A DNA stretch of 54,973 nucleotides from XYA12-FULL-58-9 sp001798605 (GCA_036736205.1 DAINMX010000013.1:1-54973), one strand, 5' to 3'; shown: positions 10,486 to 21,100, counted from the first letter of the stretch. Notes: generated by a model from the sequence alone, not told the origin. Numbers and translations are program-made.

Positions 10486-11682
10486 CTAGAAGAACAACCC
10501 CGCCAAAGCATCTGCATACAGAAGCCCTTGGGTCGTAGGGCACAGTCGCGAGCCCCTCCGGCTGGCCCAACCGCGACGGACTCCATCGTCGGCAGCCAGA
10601 CGGATCTCGTCCGCAAATGACCGCATCACCGGTTCATCGAGATCGACACCGTCCACGGTCCGCAGTCCACAGAGAATTCTCTCTGTCATCAATTGCCTGG
10701 ACGTCAACTCTTCGATCCAATCGACGGTAGGATCAGTTTCACCTGGCATCTTGGGCTCGTGGGGTTGTTCCCATGTCTGCAGGTACTGCTCGAGATTGGA
10801 CAACGACTGCCACCGCCAACCGCGTTGCCACCCACTCTCGACAAAGCTGTGCGCACCGGGGCCTACGCCCAGATACCAGTCGCCGCACCAATATGCGCTG
10901 TTGTGCACTGCCGCATATCCCGGGCGCGCATAGTTCGACACCTCGTAGCGTCCGAACCCGACCTGCGACAACCGCACATCGATGAGTCGAAGCATGGCGA
11001 TCTCCATGGCCTCGCCAACCGGCACAATTTCTCCCCGCAGGCGACGACGCGTGAGTGCCGTGTCCGAGTGGTAGGTCAACTCGTAAGTTGACACGTGTTC
11101 GGGTTGTGCGGCTAATACAGCCTCAACATCATTGCCGAGGTCGGCCAAGGTCTGCCCTGGAACGGCGAAAATGAGATCGACGCTTACATTTTCGAAGCCT
11201 GCGCGCCGGGCCCGTTGCACAGCCAGAGCTCCATCGGCTGGACCATGACGGCGTCCGAGCACCTGAAGTACCCGAGAGTCGGATGATTGCCAACCGATCG
11301 AGAGCCTGTTGACGCCAAGCGTTCTGAGCGCTTCGTAGCCTCCGATGTCTAGGTCAGCCGGATTGGCTTCGACGGTAATCTCACACTGTTGACGCCAGGA
11401 AAAAGTTGCTTTGGCTGTTTCCAGAATCTGCGCCATCACCGTTTTGGGCACCAACGATGGCGTGCCCCCGCCAAAGTAGATCGACTGAAGCTTGCGATCT
11501 GTGAAGGTCGGGGCCCGCACCCGCAGCTCGGCGCAGACCGCCGCTTGCCACCTGTGCCAAGGCGGATCGGCAATCGCGGTGGAGTTGAAATCACAATAGG
11601 CGCAGCGACTGACACAAAAAGGAACGTGAACGTACAGCCCCAGGTCCCGAACACGAAGGTCAGGAACGTCTTGGCAGAACAT
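10486..11682 (-). CDS. hemW: HemW-like radical SAM heme chaperone
   Basis: A 398-residue member of the HemN/HemW family. The radical SAM cluster motif CVSRCAYC (Cys23, Cys27, Cys30) follows LGLYVHVPF, and the family blocks YFGGGTPSL, EANPADL, NRLSIGWQS, VLGRRH and VSVDLIFAVPGQT are all present. HemW is taken to insert heme into target enzymes, in contrast to true HemN. The length and the single HxxxC-type N-terminus fit HemW. The ATG at 11682 is preceded by AGGTG; a GTG two codons upstream (11688) is an alternative. It lies 12 bp after the transglutaminase stop and is the last gene of a three-gene minus-strand operon. One small change from the usual motif is GWQS where GVQS is common. Confidence 0.9.
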   Translation of the reverse strand: MFCQDVPDLRVRDLGLYVHVPFCVSRCAYCDFNSTAIADPPWHRWQAAVCAELRVRAPTFTDRKLQSIYFGGGTPSLVPKTVMAQILETAKATFSWRQQCEITVEANPADLDIGGYEALRTLGVNRLSIGWQSSDSRVLQVLGRRHGPADGALAVQRARRAGFENVSVDLIFAVPGQTLADLGNDVEAVLAAQPEHVSTYELTYHSDTALTRRRLRGEIVPVGEAMEIAMLRLIDVRLSQVGFGRYEVSNYARPGYAAVHNSAYWCGDWYLGVGPGAHSFVESGWQRGWRWQSLSNLEQYLQTWEQPHEPKMPGETDPTVDWIEELTSRQLMTERILCGLRTVDGVDLDEPVMRSFADEIRLAADDGVRRGWASRRGSRLCPTTQGLLYADALAGLFF

Positions 11683-11694
11683 TGGCACCTACGC

Positions 11695-13131
11695 CTACGG
11701 CACTTCGAGCGAGACGACCTGCAATTGCCCCAAGAGCATGACAATCCGCGCTTGCTCCGCTGGGCCGCCGTCGGCGAGCTTGATGTGGGTGGCGTCGGCG
11801 ATCGGCTGTCCCCACGTCGGATCGACGCTGTACCAGCCCCCGTTGGCATATACCTCCGCCCAGGCATGCCAGCCAAAGCCATTGCCGGGAGGCCAATACG
11901 CAACCCCAACGGCCACACGGGCGGGGATGCCCAAGGAGCGTGCCATCGCGACAAAGAGAATGCTGTGCTCTGTGCAATCACCGCGACCGCTCTTTAACGC
12001 CTCAAGGGCGTTCGAATAGGCCGGCACATATTCGTCACGGATGTGAGCAAAAACAAAATCCGACAGACGGCTCGTTGCGGCGAAGACATCTGTCGCCCCT
12101 TTGGTCACTCGCTTGGCGGCCTCTATGATCTCTGGCGCTTTGGTTTGAATGAAAGCCGTTGCCTCCAAATGGGTGGCGGCATCGCCACTGACATTGGCAC
12201 CGATCACACATGTGGGCGGGGCAGACTCGCGGGTGAGTTCGAGCACCACATCGCCATTCTTTCGACTCACAACCTGACGTTTGGAGGCAGGCGGAAGCAG
12301 CTCACCAAAGCCCCTCAGGGTAACGCGCATCTTGTCGATGGACGTCGAATCTCTCAAGGGCTCTGGAGTCTTGACCACGGCGTTGACCAGGAGGTCCTGA
12401 TGGAAGTCGAGCTTGCGAGCCACATCGGCTGGTTCCAATCGTGCAACGAAAAATCCACCCACCCTTTGCTCCAACACCTTGCCGGTATCGTCGAGCCAAC
12501 TCGACTCGGAAATGCCGAGCTCGGGGTAGGTCGAGTCAACCTGAACCATTTTGATGAGCACTCCACCAAAAGGCCGTTCCTCGACAGCCGATATTTTGTG
12601 TTCAACGTGCACCAGGCGCTGGATGGAGGGATCGTAGCGTTTGGACACAGCCTGAGCGCCAACGCGAGGAGCGCTTACAAGACGCTCCACCACCATGGCA
12701 TCGTCGAGCGTGTCGCTCGCTTCTACCAACTGCGTGGTGCTCGAACCGCCTGCTGTGATCGTCAGTCGCAACCCGGCATCCTCCCGAACCCCTTCGACCT
12801 TCACCGCCCCTGTCGCGGCCGTCTGGGAGAACTCGAGTGCGTGCAATTGCCGCGACTTCGCATCATAGGTACGACTGTCACAGAGCACTACTTTGGAAAC
12901 CGTTCCCATTCCGCCCACTGACGCTTCGAGATCGATGCGGTATTGTACCTGATTGCCAACGATCACCTGTGAACGCATCCAGCCAACTTTGCCGCCGTTG
13001 AGATAAATGCCGTAATGATGATCGGCGGCTGCAGGGAGGTTGGGCTTCTTGGCGTCCGCGGTCGTACAGGCGACAATCGACGCCAACAATGCCAGGCGCA
13101 CCGACGTGATAAAAGAAAACGGGTTGAACAT
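11695..13131 (-). CDS. Transglutaminase-like lipoprotein
   Basis: A 478-residue exported protein with a C-terminal transglutaminase-like (papain-fold) domain. The start ATG 13131 follows GAGAGG and gives the signal MFNPFSFITSVRLALLASIV with lipobox Cys22. A GTG at 13155, overlapping the upstream stop (GTGA), is an alternative that would add eight residues. The first about 330 residues are beta-rich and of the kind seen ahead of transglutaminase domains in bacterial proteins. The catalytic triad is visible: Cys386 in GRGDCTEHS, His422 in GWHAWAEVY, Asp437 in SVDPTWGQ. It may act as a peptidase or cross-linking enzyme in the periplasm; the substrate is unknown. It sits between the kinase-PilZ fusion and hemW, with gaps of about 20 and 12 bp. 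Confidence 0.9.
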   Translation of the reverse strand: MFNPFSFITSVRLALLASIVACTTADAKKPNLPAAADHHYGIYLNGGKVGWMRSQVIVGNQVQYRIDLEASVGGMGTVSKVVLCDSRTYDAKSRQLHALEFSQTAATGAVKVEGVREDAGLRLTITAGGSSTTQLVEASDTLDDAMVVERLVSAPRVGAQAVSKRYDPSIQRLVHVEHKISAVEERPFGGVLIKMVQVDSTYPELGISESSWLDDTGKVLEQRVGGFFVARLEPADVARKLDFHQDLLVNAVVKTPEPLRDSTSIDKMRVTLRGFGELLPPASKRQVVSRKNGDVVLELTRESAPPTCVIGANVSGDAATHLEATAFIQTKAPEIIEAAKRVTKGATDVFAATSRLSDFVFAHIRDEYVPAYSNALEALKSGRGDCTEHSILFVAMARSLGIPARVAVGVAYWPPGNGFGWHAWAEVYANGGWYSVDPTWGQPIADATHIKLADGGPAEQARIVMLLGQLQVVSLEVP

Positions 13132-13151
13132 CGACGGCCTCTCAATCGGTC

Positions 13152-15365
13152 TCACTTTCTCGGCGGAGGGGCCCCAAGGATCACTGTTTGGCGACGTGGG
13201 GGCGTCCGATCGAGCGTACCTAGAAATGCTATAAGGTCTGTCTCTCCCTTGCGGAAAAAACTCTCAAACTCCACACCAATGCCCGCCTTGGTTTCCTCTG
13301 CTTTCCCAGGCAAGTCAACCCGAACCACACGGGCGTTTCCCTCAATGGGCTGAAAGCCTTGGGGCCTGAGGCGAAAGCCGACCGCGGTGCCAATGGGGAG
13401 CATCTGATCGCAACGCAACATGACGCCACCACGAGAGATATCGATGGCTTCGCCGGCAAAGACTTGACCGCCGAAACGCATCTCTACCGGAAATTCGGTG
13501 GTGTAACGCACGAAGGTTCGGCCGAGACGCACGTCCGCTCGCAGGCGATTGATTGTCTCCACCAGAACAACCGCAGGATCGTTGCGGGTCCTGACCGCGC
13601 TTCGGTCAGCGTCTACCCCGGCAAACAAACTGCGCGCCTCTGAATCGGAGAGATAGACAATAGGCACCAATCCAATGCCTGGTTGGCTTCTAAACTGGCC
13701 CGCGAAGAGACGGTCGGCAGGTGAAGTGGGATGGGCATCGTAAATCACCGCCTGGTAGCTGCTGTGGTGACTTCGCTCGATACCCTCTACGCTGTCCGGT
13801 GACACATCGACATCAAAGTTACGAGCCACGAGATCGGTGGACAGGCGAGTCGACAGATCGAGATCTGAGGAGATCAACAAGACTTTGGGTTTGACCTGGC
13901 GGATGCTTTCGCGATGGGAGTCAATGCCGCTCTGAAGGCGCACCGCACCCGTAACGGCGGCGCGCACCGAGGTGAGCACGCGCTCAACGTTAAAGGGCTT
14001 GAACAAGAGGTCGACGGCACCCACCGCATGGGCAGCGCGAATCCATTCGAGCTCGAGGCCATCGGAGAAAGCGACGACCGGAACCGCCCGTTGCGTGTGG
14101 CCCACAGCCCCATTAACCGCTTCAACCGAAAAGCCTTCGGAACAAACATCCACGAGCACCATCGCAGGTGCATTGCTGCCCGCGACCGACGCCGCCAGAG
14201 TGTCGCACGTGGCGTGGGTCTCGACACGATATCCACGCGACAACAGGAGCTCATTGAAGGCCGCCTGCGCTCTTTCATCACAGCTGTAGAGGGAGATGAG
14301 CTGCCCGGATCCACGATCGCGACCAATGCCAGCGAGACCCTCCCGTAGTTGCAGCTCCACAACGTGCTCACGCAAAAAGACCTTGCGCATCATCGCACCC
14401 ACCGCGAGCGGCATACTCGCAGAATCGGGAAGAAACGACGCGAGAGCGGCGAGCATCTCCCGCGCATTACTGAAGCGATCTGCGGGCCGGCGTTCTAGGG
14501 CACGCAGCATCACCTCTTCGAGTCCTAGGGGCAGATTGGAATGAACTTTGGAGGGTTTGGGGATCTTGGCACGCCGATTGAGGCGCATCACCTTGTCGGC
14601 ATCGCTCGCATCAAACAGTCGAACGCCGCAAACCACCTCGTAGAGCATGACACCGGTGGCAAAGATGTCAGCGCGGTGATCAACCTTGTCGCCAGCAAGC
14701 TGCTCTGGCGCGAAATAGCCGACTTTGCCGGCAAGCTCGCGACTCTTTTCAACCCTCCCTGCGGCGATCGCCGCAACACCAAAATCACCGAGCTTGACTC
14801 GACCGTCGTAGGACAAAAAGACATTGGCCGGATTGACGTCTCGATGCACCAAGGCCAGACGATTGCCGTCGGCGTCGGCTAGATCGTGTGCATAGGCCAA
14901 CCCTTTGAGAGTCTCGCCAACGATGTGCAGTGCCACCGAAATGGGTATCTTGATGCGGCCACGTTGACAGCGGGAGACCATGTCGTCGAGATCCCGTCCA
15001 TCGATGTACTCCATCGCGATGAACAACTCGGTATCCACAACGCCTGCCTCGAATGTCTTGACGATGTTGGGATGATTGAGCATCGCCAAGACATAGGCTT
15101 CGTGGCGAAACAGATTGAGGACCTGAGGATCCCGGGAGAGTTGCTCATGCAGGATTTTGACGGCGAAGGTTGTTTCTGCGTAACGGGGATGAATGTGGCG
15201 GCCACGAAAAACGCGAGCCACACCACCGGCCCCCACCTCTTGAATCAGGTGGTACGGTCCAAAGAACTCAGCCGTGCTCGAAGCGTGCTCTTCGCCCCCA
15301 CCAGCGAGCACCTCATCAGGAATATCAATGTCGAGCCCGTCGAGTAGATTCAGGGCATCTTCCAT
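13152..15365 (-). CDS. Ser/Thr kinase-receiver-receiver-PilZ fusion protein
   Basis: A 737-residue cytoplasmic signalling protein. The start ATG 15365 has GGGAG in front; a GTG at 15380 is possible. A Hanks-type kinase occupies about 36-315, with a Gly loop EVGAGGVARVFRG, Lys70 in FAVKIL, catalytic loop HRDVNPANV (D176, N181) and DFG at 194-196. The loop carries Asn where Lys, or Ser in myxobacterial kinases, is usual. A first receiver-like domain at about 355-475 keeps D363, D406, S434 and K456 and may accept phosphate. A second at about 493-612 keeps D543 but shows no Lys and looks degenerate. The PilZ domain at about 614-718 has R616xxxR620 and DISRGG, so c-di-GMP binding is plausible. It heads the operon with the transglutaminase and hemW. 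No transmembrane segment is seen. Confidence 0.92.
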   Translation of the reverse strand: MEDALNLLDGLDIDIPDEVLAGGGEEHASSTAEFFGPYHLIQEVGAGGVARVFRGRHIHPRYAETTFAVKILHEQLSRDPQVLNLFRHEAYVLAMLNHPNIVKTFEAGVVDTELFIAMEYIDGRDLDDMVSRCQRGRIKIPISVALHIVGETLKGLAYAHDLADADGNRLALVHRDVNPANVFLSYDGRVKLGDFGVAAIAAGRVEKSRELAGKVGYFAPEQLAGDKVDHRADIFATGVMLYEVVCGVRLFDASDADKVMRLNRRAKIPKPSKVHSNLPLGLEEVMLRALERRPADRFSNAREMLAALASFLPDSASMPLAVGAMMRKVFLREHVVELQLREGLAGIGRDRGSGQLISLYSCDERAQAAFNELLLSRGYRVETHATCDTLAASVAGSNAPAMVLVDVCSEGFSVEAVNGAVGHTQRAVPVVAFSDGLELEWIRAAHAVGAVDLLFKPFNVERVLTSVRAAVTGAVRLQSGIDSHRESIRQVKPKVLLISSDLDLSTRLSTDLVARNFDVDVSPDSVEGIERSHHSSYQAVIYDAHPTSPADRLFAGQFRSQPGIGLVPIVYLSDSEARSLFAGVDADRSAVRTRNDPAVVLVETINRLRADVRLGRTFVRYTTEFPVEMRFGGQVFAGEAIDISRGGVMLRCDQMLPIGTAVGFRLRPQGFQPIEGNARVVRVDLPGKAEETKAGIGVEFESFFRKGETDLIAFLGTLDRTPPRRQTVILGAPPPRK

Positions 15366-15533
15366 ACGGCTCCCAACCACCGACGTCGCCTCGCAGCATC
15401 CTCCATCCCGAGGCGGAAATCCAACGTTAATCTCACGTTAGTGGCATCGGCCGTTGCCTGCAGGTTCTCTTGCGCGGTGCTGACGAGTGAGCTCGGGCTC
15501 ACTGAACACTTGCGGTGCTTGGACATGGCGGCA

Positions 15534-15968
15534 TTACTTCATCGCGGCTTTGCGGCCAAGAAACACCTGCGTCTCTGGTTTGAGCCAATGGATCATCAAT
15601 GGAATGGCAAACGGCAAGGTCACGCAACTGGTGAGTCCGAGGCCGATCAAGACCAAGCCAAAAATCCACGTCCACGACTTCTTCGGAAGAAACGGCGCGA
15701 TCGCGTAGGGCACAAAGAAGACGCCCCCAAGAGCAATGAAGAGTCCCGCCATCACCAGCGCCTCATCGTCGTCCATCTCGCCAGAAGCGGCGCCGAACGC
15801 ACCAAAAGCGATCCCCAGGGCGACCACGACCAGATACAACAAGGCCATTGAACCGCAGTAGACCACGTACCAAGTCCAAACCCTGGGCTTCTTGGCCACG
15901 ACGGCTGGCATGGTCGCGTTCACCAGTGACGCGCGCGGCGGTTCATAGGGGTTCGGTGGGACTGGCAC
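15534..15968 (-). CDS. Small integral membrane protein, function unknown
   Basis: A 144-residue protein with a GTG start at 15968. The N-terminus contains NPYEPPRA, a motif often found at the front of small bacterial membrane proteins of unknown role. Three or four hydrophobic segments follow at about 34-58, 70-92, 100-120 and perhaps 118-132. The C-terminus is basic. It is separated from the kinase fusion downstream by 168 bp, so it may or may not share its transcript. No family is recognised beyond this general type. Confidence 0.65.
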   Translation of the reverse strand: MPVPPNPYEPPRASLVNATMPAVVAKKPRVWTWYVVYCGSMALLYLVVVALGIAFGAFGAASGEMDDDEALVMAGLFIALGGVFFVPYAIAPFLPKKSWTWIFGLVLIGLGLTSCVTLPFAIPLMIHWLKPETQVFLGRKAAMK

Positions 15969-16122
15969 GGGCTCAGACTATCAATCCAACCAGCAAAAAC
16001 AATACGCCCGCTACGCCCGCCGTGGCCGCTTGCCTGCCGCCCCTCAATCGCCATAGTATTTCGCCCTCTGGCAGACAAGAGCCAGCCGCCAAAGTAAGAG
16101 GACCTGCCACAAGGAGACAACG

Positions 16123-16560
16123 ATGGGTCTGCTTTCAAAGCTCACTTCCGACTCCACCCCCACCAAGAAGCCCGGTGACGATGTTCTGTTGTTGCACGGC
16201 ATGATGTTGATGGCTGGCGCCGATGGCGTCATCGAAAGCAAAGAGATCTCTATTCTTGAGGCCTTCTTCAACACCCTGCCGGAATTCAAGGGCAAAGACT
16301 TTGACGAGCTGATGAGCAGCGCGCACAGAATTCTGACGCGCTACGAAAACATCAAAGAGTCCGTCAAAGCTCTGGCCGACATCGCGGACGAAGCCGTTCG
16401 GCGCAAGTTGTTTGTCCTTGCCGCAGACATCGCCATGTCTTCAGGCGACGTGGATGAGCACGAGGACGAGCTACTCGAGGCCATGCAACAATTGCTCAAC
16501 GTCGACGATGACACTGCAACCAAGATCCTCGAGGTCCTGTCGATGAAGTACCAGATCTGA
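16123..16560 (+). CDS. TerB-like protein
   Basis: A 145-residue acidic helical protein that matches the TerB/DjlA-N fold pattern: LLLHGMMLMAGADGVIESKE, then further helices with VLAADIAMSSGDVDEHE, which repeats the same Asp-containing turn. In known TerB proteins such Asp residues bind metal. Tellurite resistance itself is not implied, since no other ter genes are present. The start is well supported by AAGGAG seven bases ahead. It is a stand-alone gene, divergent from the small membrane protein. Confidence 0.85.
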   Translation: MGLLSKLTSDSTPTKKPGDDVLLLHGMMLMAGADGVIESKEISILEAFFNTLPEFKGKDFDELMSSAHRILTRYENIKESVKALADIADEAVRRKLFVLAADIAMSSGDVDEHEDELLEAMQQLLNVDDDTATKILEVLSMKYQI

Positions 16561-16733
16561 ACAGGTGATCAACCCCGAGGACAAGACCATGCCGCTCATC
16601 TTTGCTCCTGGTGATCGCGTGGTTGTTCTCTCAGAGGATGACGTGTGAGCCACAGCGAACCCCGAGTCTGATCAAGGCCATTTTGAACAACTGCGGTAGA
16701 CGATTGCCGCCAGCGTGGTATGGTGCGCTTGCC

Positions 16734-18125
16734 ATGACACACACCAAGATCTTCTGTATCTCAGCGGTGCTGTTTTTCGCGACGCCCTCCTGCGGTGAGG
16801 ATGACCCTAAACCCGTCAACCCGTGTGGCTTCGATCCACCAACGATTGCCGGGACCCCAGCGACTGATGCCCTAGCGAGCTCCCCGGCCCGTTGCGGCCA
16901 ACCGGCCCATGAGTGGATCGACTCCCCAAACCTCGGTGAGATTGTCGGCGTCGACTTCGACGACATCTACCCTCAGGACACGCTGATGCTCGCCGCAATG
17001 ATCGCCGGCATCGAGCTGCCGGAGGACCCCGTTTATGATGTGAGAGTTCAACAGGTTCTCTACACCACCCAAGACCGTGGCCAACTGGTCGAAGCGAGCG
17101 CACTCATTGCCACACCCCAGGGCGTCGACAAAACAACAGAACTCGACGTTCTCTTGGTGTTGCACCCGACAATGGGCTTCAACGACGATTGTGCCCCGTC
17201 AAACGACTCAGATATTCGCGCGATGGCTGCGATCTTTGCCTCACTCGGATTTGTCGTGGTTGCCCCCGACTTCTTGGGCCTCAAGGGCACTGGGGTGCCA
17301 ACCGGTTTCGTACACCCCTACATCGTTGGGCAACCTACCGCGATTGCCTCTCTGGACGCCGTTCGGGCGGCAGGCCGCCTAACCGCTGACGTGGCACCTG
17401 ATCTGTGCGTCCGGCCACGAGCTCTGGTTTTCGGCGGCTCCCAGGGCGGCCATGCGCTCCTGTGGGTCGACAGATTGGCGGCCTACTATGCACCGGAGCT
17501 GGAGATGCTCGGCATGGCAGCCACCGTGCCAGCAAGTGATCTGGCGGGACACGTGATGCGGGCAACCAAGGAAGTCGTTGAATCAACACCTCTGGCAGCG
17601 GCCTTCCTCGGTGCCGCGGCCGATTGGTACGGTGCCGCCGACGTCAACGAGTTGTTCAAATTGGATTTGGACCCCACGGTTCCGGAGCTGCTCGCGAGCG
17701 AATGCAACCCCGACCTTCGACCCGACAACCTCGAGGAGCTGTTTGCCGCTTCGACAATCCTGGCTGCCGCAGAAGACACCCTGCTCGATCTCGAGCCATG
17801 GGGTTGCATCATCAAAGAGAACGGTCTCACCACCACGTCGATCCCGCGAGTGGCCAATGACTCCGACTCTTACGGTATCCTCTACGTTCTCGGTGAGAAC
17901 GACTCTTTGGCCTATACCCCCATTGAACAGCAGGCCTTCGACATTCTCTGTGACCAGGGAATGCCACTCGAGTATCTCGAGTGCGCTGGCGCAAACCATG
18001 GACAGACCACCGAATACGCCATGATCGAGCTGTTCAACTTCTTGATGGACCGCCAAGCCGGCAAACCCATGCGAGCTTCCACCTGCACCCGCGCCGAACC
18101 GGTCATCTGCTTGTCGACGCCGTGA
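16734..18125 (+). CDS. Exported alpha/beta hydrolase (secretory-lipase-like)
   Basis: A 463-residue predicted lipoprotein. The start at 16734 gives MTHTKIFCISAVLFFATPSC, a signal peptide with a possible lipobox at Cys20; an upstream in-frame ATG at 16602 gives no signal. The nucleophile elbow is GGSQGG with Ser236. Asp390 in LGENDSLAY and His422 in GANHGQ complete the expected triad. The length and the spacing of the lid region fit secreted lipases or esterases of the LIP type. The substrate is unknown, and an ester or lipid is the likely class. No clear Shine-Dalgarno sequence is seen. It converges on the DUF3857 gene. Confidence 0.85.
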   Translation: MTHTKIFCISAVLFFATPSCGEDDPKPVNPCGFDPPTIAGTPATDALASSPARCGQPAHEWIDSPNLGEIVGVDFDDIYPQDTLMLAAMIAGIELPEDPVYDVRVQQVLYTTQDRGQLVEASALIATPQGVDKTTELDVLLVLHPTMGFNDDCAPSNDSDIRAMAAIFASLGFVVVAPDFLGLKGTGVPTGFVHPYIVGQPTAIASLDAVRAAGRLTADVAPDLCVRPRALVFGGSQGGHALLWVDRLAAYYAPELEMLGMAATVPASDLAGHVMRATKEVVESTPLAAAFLGAAADWYGAADVNELFKLDLDPTVPELLASECNPDLRPDNLEELFAASTILAAAEDTLLDLEPWGCIIKENGLTTTSIPRVANDSDSYGILYVLGENDSLAYTPIEQQAFDILCDQGMPLEYLECAGANHGQTTEYAMIELFNFLMDRQAGKPMRASTCTRAEPVICLSTP

Positions 18126-18145
18126 TACCCTCTTTGTTGTGATGC

Positions 18146-18184
18146 CCAAAACGAAAAGCGCCTCCCCATCAACGCAGGGAGGCG
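18146..18184 (-). terminator. Rho-independent terminator of the DUF3857/TPR gene
   Basis: An 8-bp perfect stem, CGCCTCCC at 18159-18166 with GGGAGGCG at 18177-18184, has a 10-base loop. Read on the minus strand it is followed by CTTTTCGTTTT. The stop codon of the minus-strand gene (18169-18171) lies in the loop and the last sense codons form one arm, so the coding end doubles as the terminator. On the plus strand there is no T-run after the stem, so it probably serves only the minus-strand gene. Confidence 0.7.
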
Positions 18185-21100
18185 GTGGCTGACAGGCGAA
18201 TCACGAGTTCCTCTTTCTGCATGCGAATCATCTCTTCAGCTTTGGTTCGATGTGTCGCGTAGTCACCCACAGAGATCCTCTCACATCTGACAACCAGCTT
18301 CTGCTCGACCACCACCTGTTGTTTTTGCCGACTGGCTGTCCGCACATAAGCGAAACATCCAGCGTCAACTTTTCCGCTGCTTGGCAATTGTGTCACCGAG
18401 CTACCCGACGGGATGTCCAAACGCGATTGCCACGAGAACTCCATGGGAGCACCAAGCACAAGTGCATGCTTGCGTTCGGCAAGCCCGAATACATTCTCCG
18501 GTGACCAAACTGGAGGTAGCCGCACTTTGAGCAAGCCGCCTTCGACACGCCCATGGGCCGGGGATCTGACCAGGACCGAAACCTCGGCCGGCTTCCTCAG
18601 GTCTTCCACCTCGATGGCCTTCTGTTCGCTGGCTGTCGCCCCAGGGTATGCCTGGCTCACCCACATTTGCAGCACCTGATTGAACTTTTGTTCATTGCGC
18701 GCCAGTTGGCGCTGCGCCGAGGCTTCATATCCGACAGTGGCCATCGCCTGAGTTCCCTCGGCGGACCCATCGGCGAACAGTTGAAAGTGGGAACGAGTCT
18801 CCCGCCGGTTATTCTCTGCAGCTTGAAATGGGATGTCGCGCCATTGATGATCACCGCTCAACGGGTCGAAAACCAAGGAATGCGCGCCGACATCAGATAG
18901 AGGCAACGTGCCGAGATCCAATGCGTCCGCGGTCGGGTCAAAGAAGCGGCCCGTTGGGATCCCAGGCTGCTTCGGCACAAAGACAATGGCGTGGTTGAAC
19001 TGTTGCATCGGCACCTCTTCCCTTAGTGGCCCCTCCGAACGGGTTCGAACCAACGCGAAATGGGCCTCTACGCCGACCAAGCGCGCTAGGGTGACGAACA
19101 ACACTGCTTTGTCCTTGCAATCGCCATAGGCACGCTTGAGAACAACGGTTGCCGGGTGCGGGCGCACGCCAGCTATTGGGTTCTCATAATCCTGCTGGTA
19201 CCTGATTTCTTTCATCAAGAATTCATGCAGCCGTTCAATCTTCGCCAAGGGATCTTTGAGTCCCGCGAATATTTCCTTGGCCGTCGCCTCAACCTCCGAG
19301 CTATCGCGGAATGCTTCGTGCAGCAGTGCCTTTTCCCATTCGAGAAACGTCTCCCAATCGGGCACGGTGCTCAACATCAGATTCAAAGATGTCTCGTGCA
19401 CCGTAGGCATGAGGGGCTCTGCGATGACCGGCGGCACATCCCGCGCCGTCCAACTCAACCGCACATCGTCACCTTGTTCGTTTTCGGTTCTCTCCACCTC
19501 ACCTGATAACCATTCATGAAAACGCGTACCGCGAGGCGCCCACACCACCCACCGCGACAGTCGCGCCTGACGCGCGACGCCCTGAAACCACCATCCGCGG
19601 GCCACGTGACGCGCGAGATAACCCACAGGCGGCTCGTCATGTCGGTACTGCAGCACGATGGCGGAGCCAACCTTGAGACCACGAAACCGAGCCGTCCGAT
19701 CGCGAACCGACGAAACCTGAACCCGCCTGCCTTGGGCATCCACGGCATAGGCGTGGAACACACGGAGACGGCCACCTGTTCGCAGGCCAACCCGGGTGAG
19801 TTTGTCGCGGCCGGACTCATTCACACCCACCATCACTTGAGTCACGAAACTCACAGTGCTGCCGTCGGAGTTGATTCGCGTCACCTCGTGGTCCATGAGA
19901 TCAACGACGTCTGCTCCCGACAGTGCCCGTGTCGTTGAGGCGGCCAGAACCGCCTCGTCGATTTCTTGCTGGCCTGGCATTTCCTGTTCCCACGGGTCTT
20001 TGCTCGTTGGTGCCAGGTATGAGAGTCGATTGGCGAGTTTCTCATCCGACGGGTCGCGCACCAGAGCCTGCTGCCACCAATCGATCGCCCCCTCCACATC
20101 CCCGCCTTGGTAGGCGACTTCGCCAAGCTCCTGGAACGCTTTGGGGGCATCAGGGCTGCACTCGCGAGCACGTCCCAGGGTTTCACGTTCCGCTTCGGGT
20201 TGATCCAGTTGACGCTCCACCTCGGCGAGTCGCAGCCACGTCCACGGCGCATCAGAGCGAACTCGCGTCAGTCGCTCGGCGAGATCCCGAGCTAACTCGA
20301 GATCGTTGTTGTCCCGCGCCAACCGCTGTCGGCTGGCCAACACCGCCAGCTGGTTAGGCAACCCGTCGAGAATACCGTCGTAAATCTCAATGGCACGGTC
20401 GACATAACCCATATTTCGCCAACACCCGGCCAAGGCCATCTGATTTTCGAGCCAGTCGTGACGCAACTCGTTCGCCTTGACCCATGCGTTGCATTCGTCC
20501 TCGACCCACCCCTCAGCTTGAAACAACACCGCGAGACGACTCCAAACCTCTGCAGCATCTGAATGCTCGTCACGGGTTTGAGTCAGCAGATCCCGAGCGT
20601 CCCTGAGGAGGCTCTCTTGTTGGAGAAAACGCGCCTGCTGCAATCGAACGTACAGCAAGTCACCGCCAACCTGCACATTGAGCGCCTCCAATAGATCCGC
20701 GGCGCGCCCTCGCTCGCCGTGATTCCAGAGCGCCCCAGCCAACTCCCAACGAGCGACCAACGAGCCGTCGTAAGTCTGTAGGATGTCGTCACCATGGGCA
20801 ACGGCGAAGTTGTCAAATCCGAGTGCCCGCCCCCATAGCATGGCGTGAATCGATCGTCGCGCGGAGGCTGATGGTAAGGGGGCCACCAAACTCTCGACGA
20901 CGGCATGCGTGTTCCAAATGTCCCCCGGAGACTCCCCCTCGACTGGCGATTCTTGCGGCAGAGCCGAGGTGACACCCTTTGCTGCTTCGCCGTTGGGCCC
21001 CGTCAATCGCGCCGAGATTCTTCCCGTCCCAGTCTCTTGCGCGCATTTGATGAGAACCCGATTGATGCCCGCCCGCAATCTCACGGGGATCACAATCTGG

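Noticed and set aside
16589..16648. A 19-codon open frame (MPLIFAPGDRVVVLSEDDV) between the TerB-like and hydrolase genes
   Set aside because: Only a weak ribosome site and no known family. It could be a gene remnant but cannot be supported.
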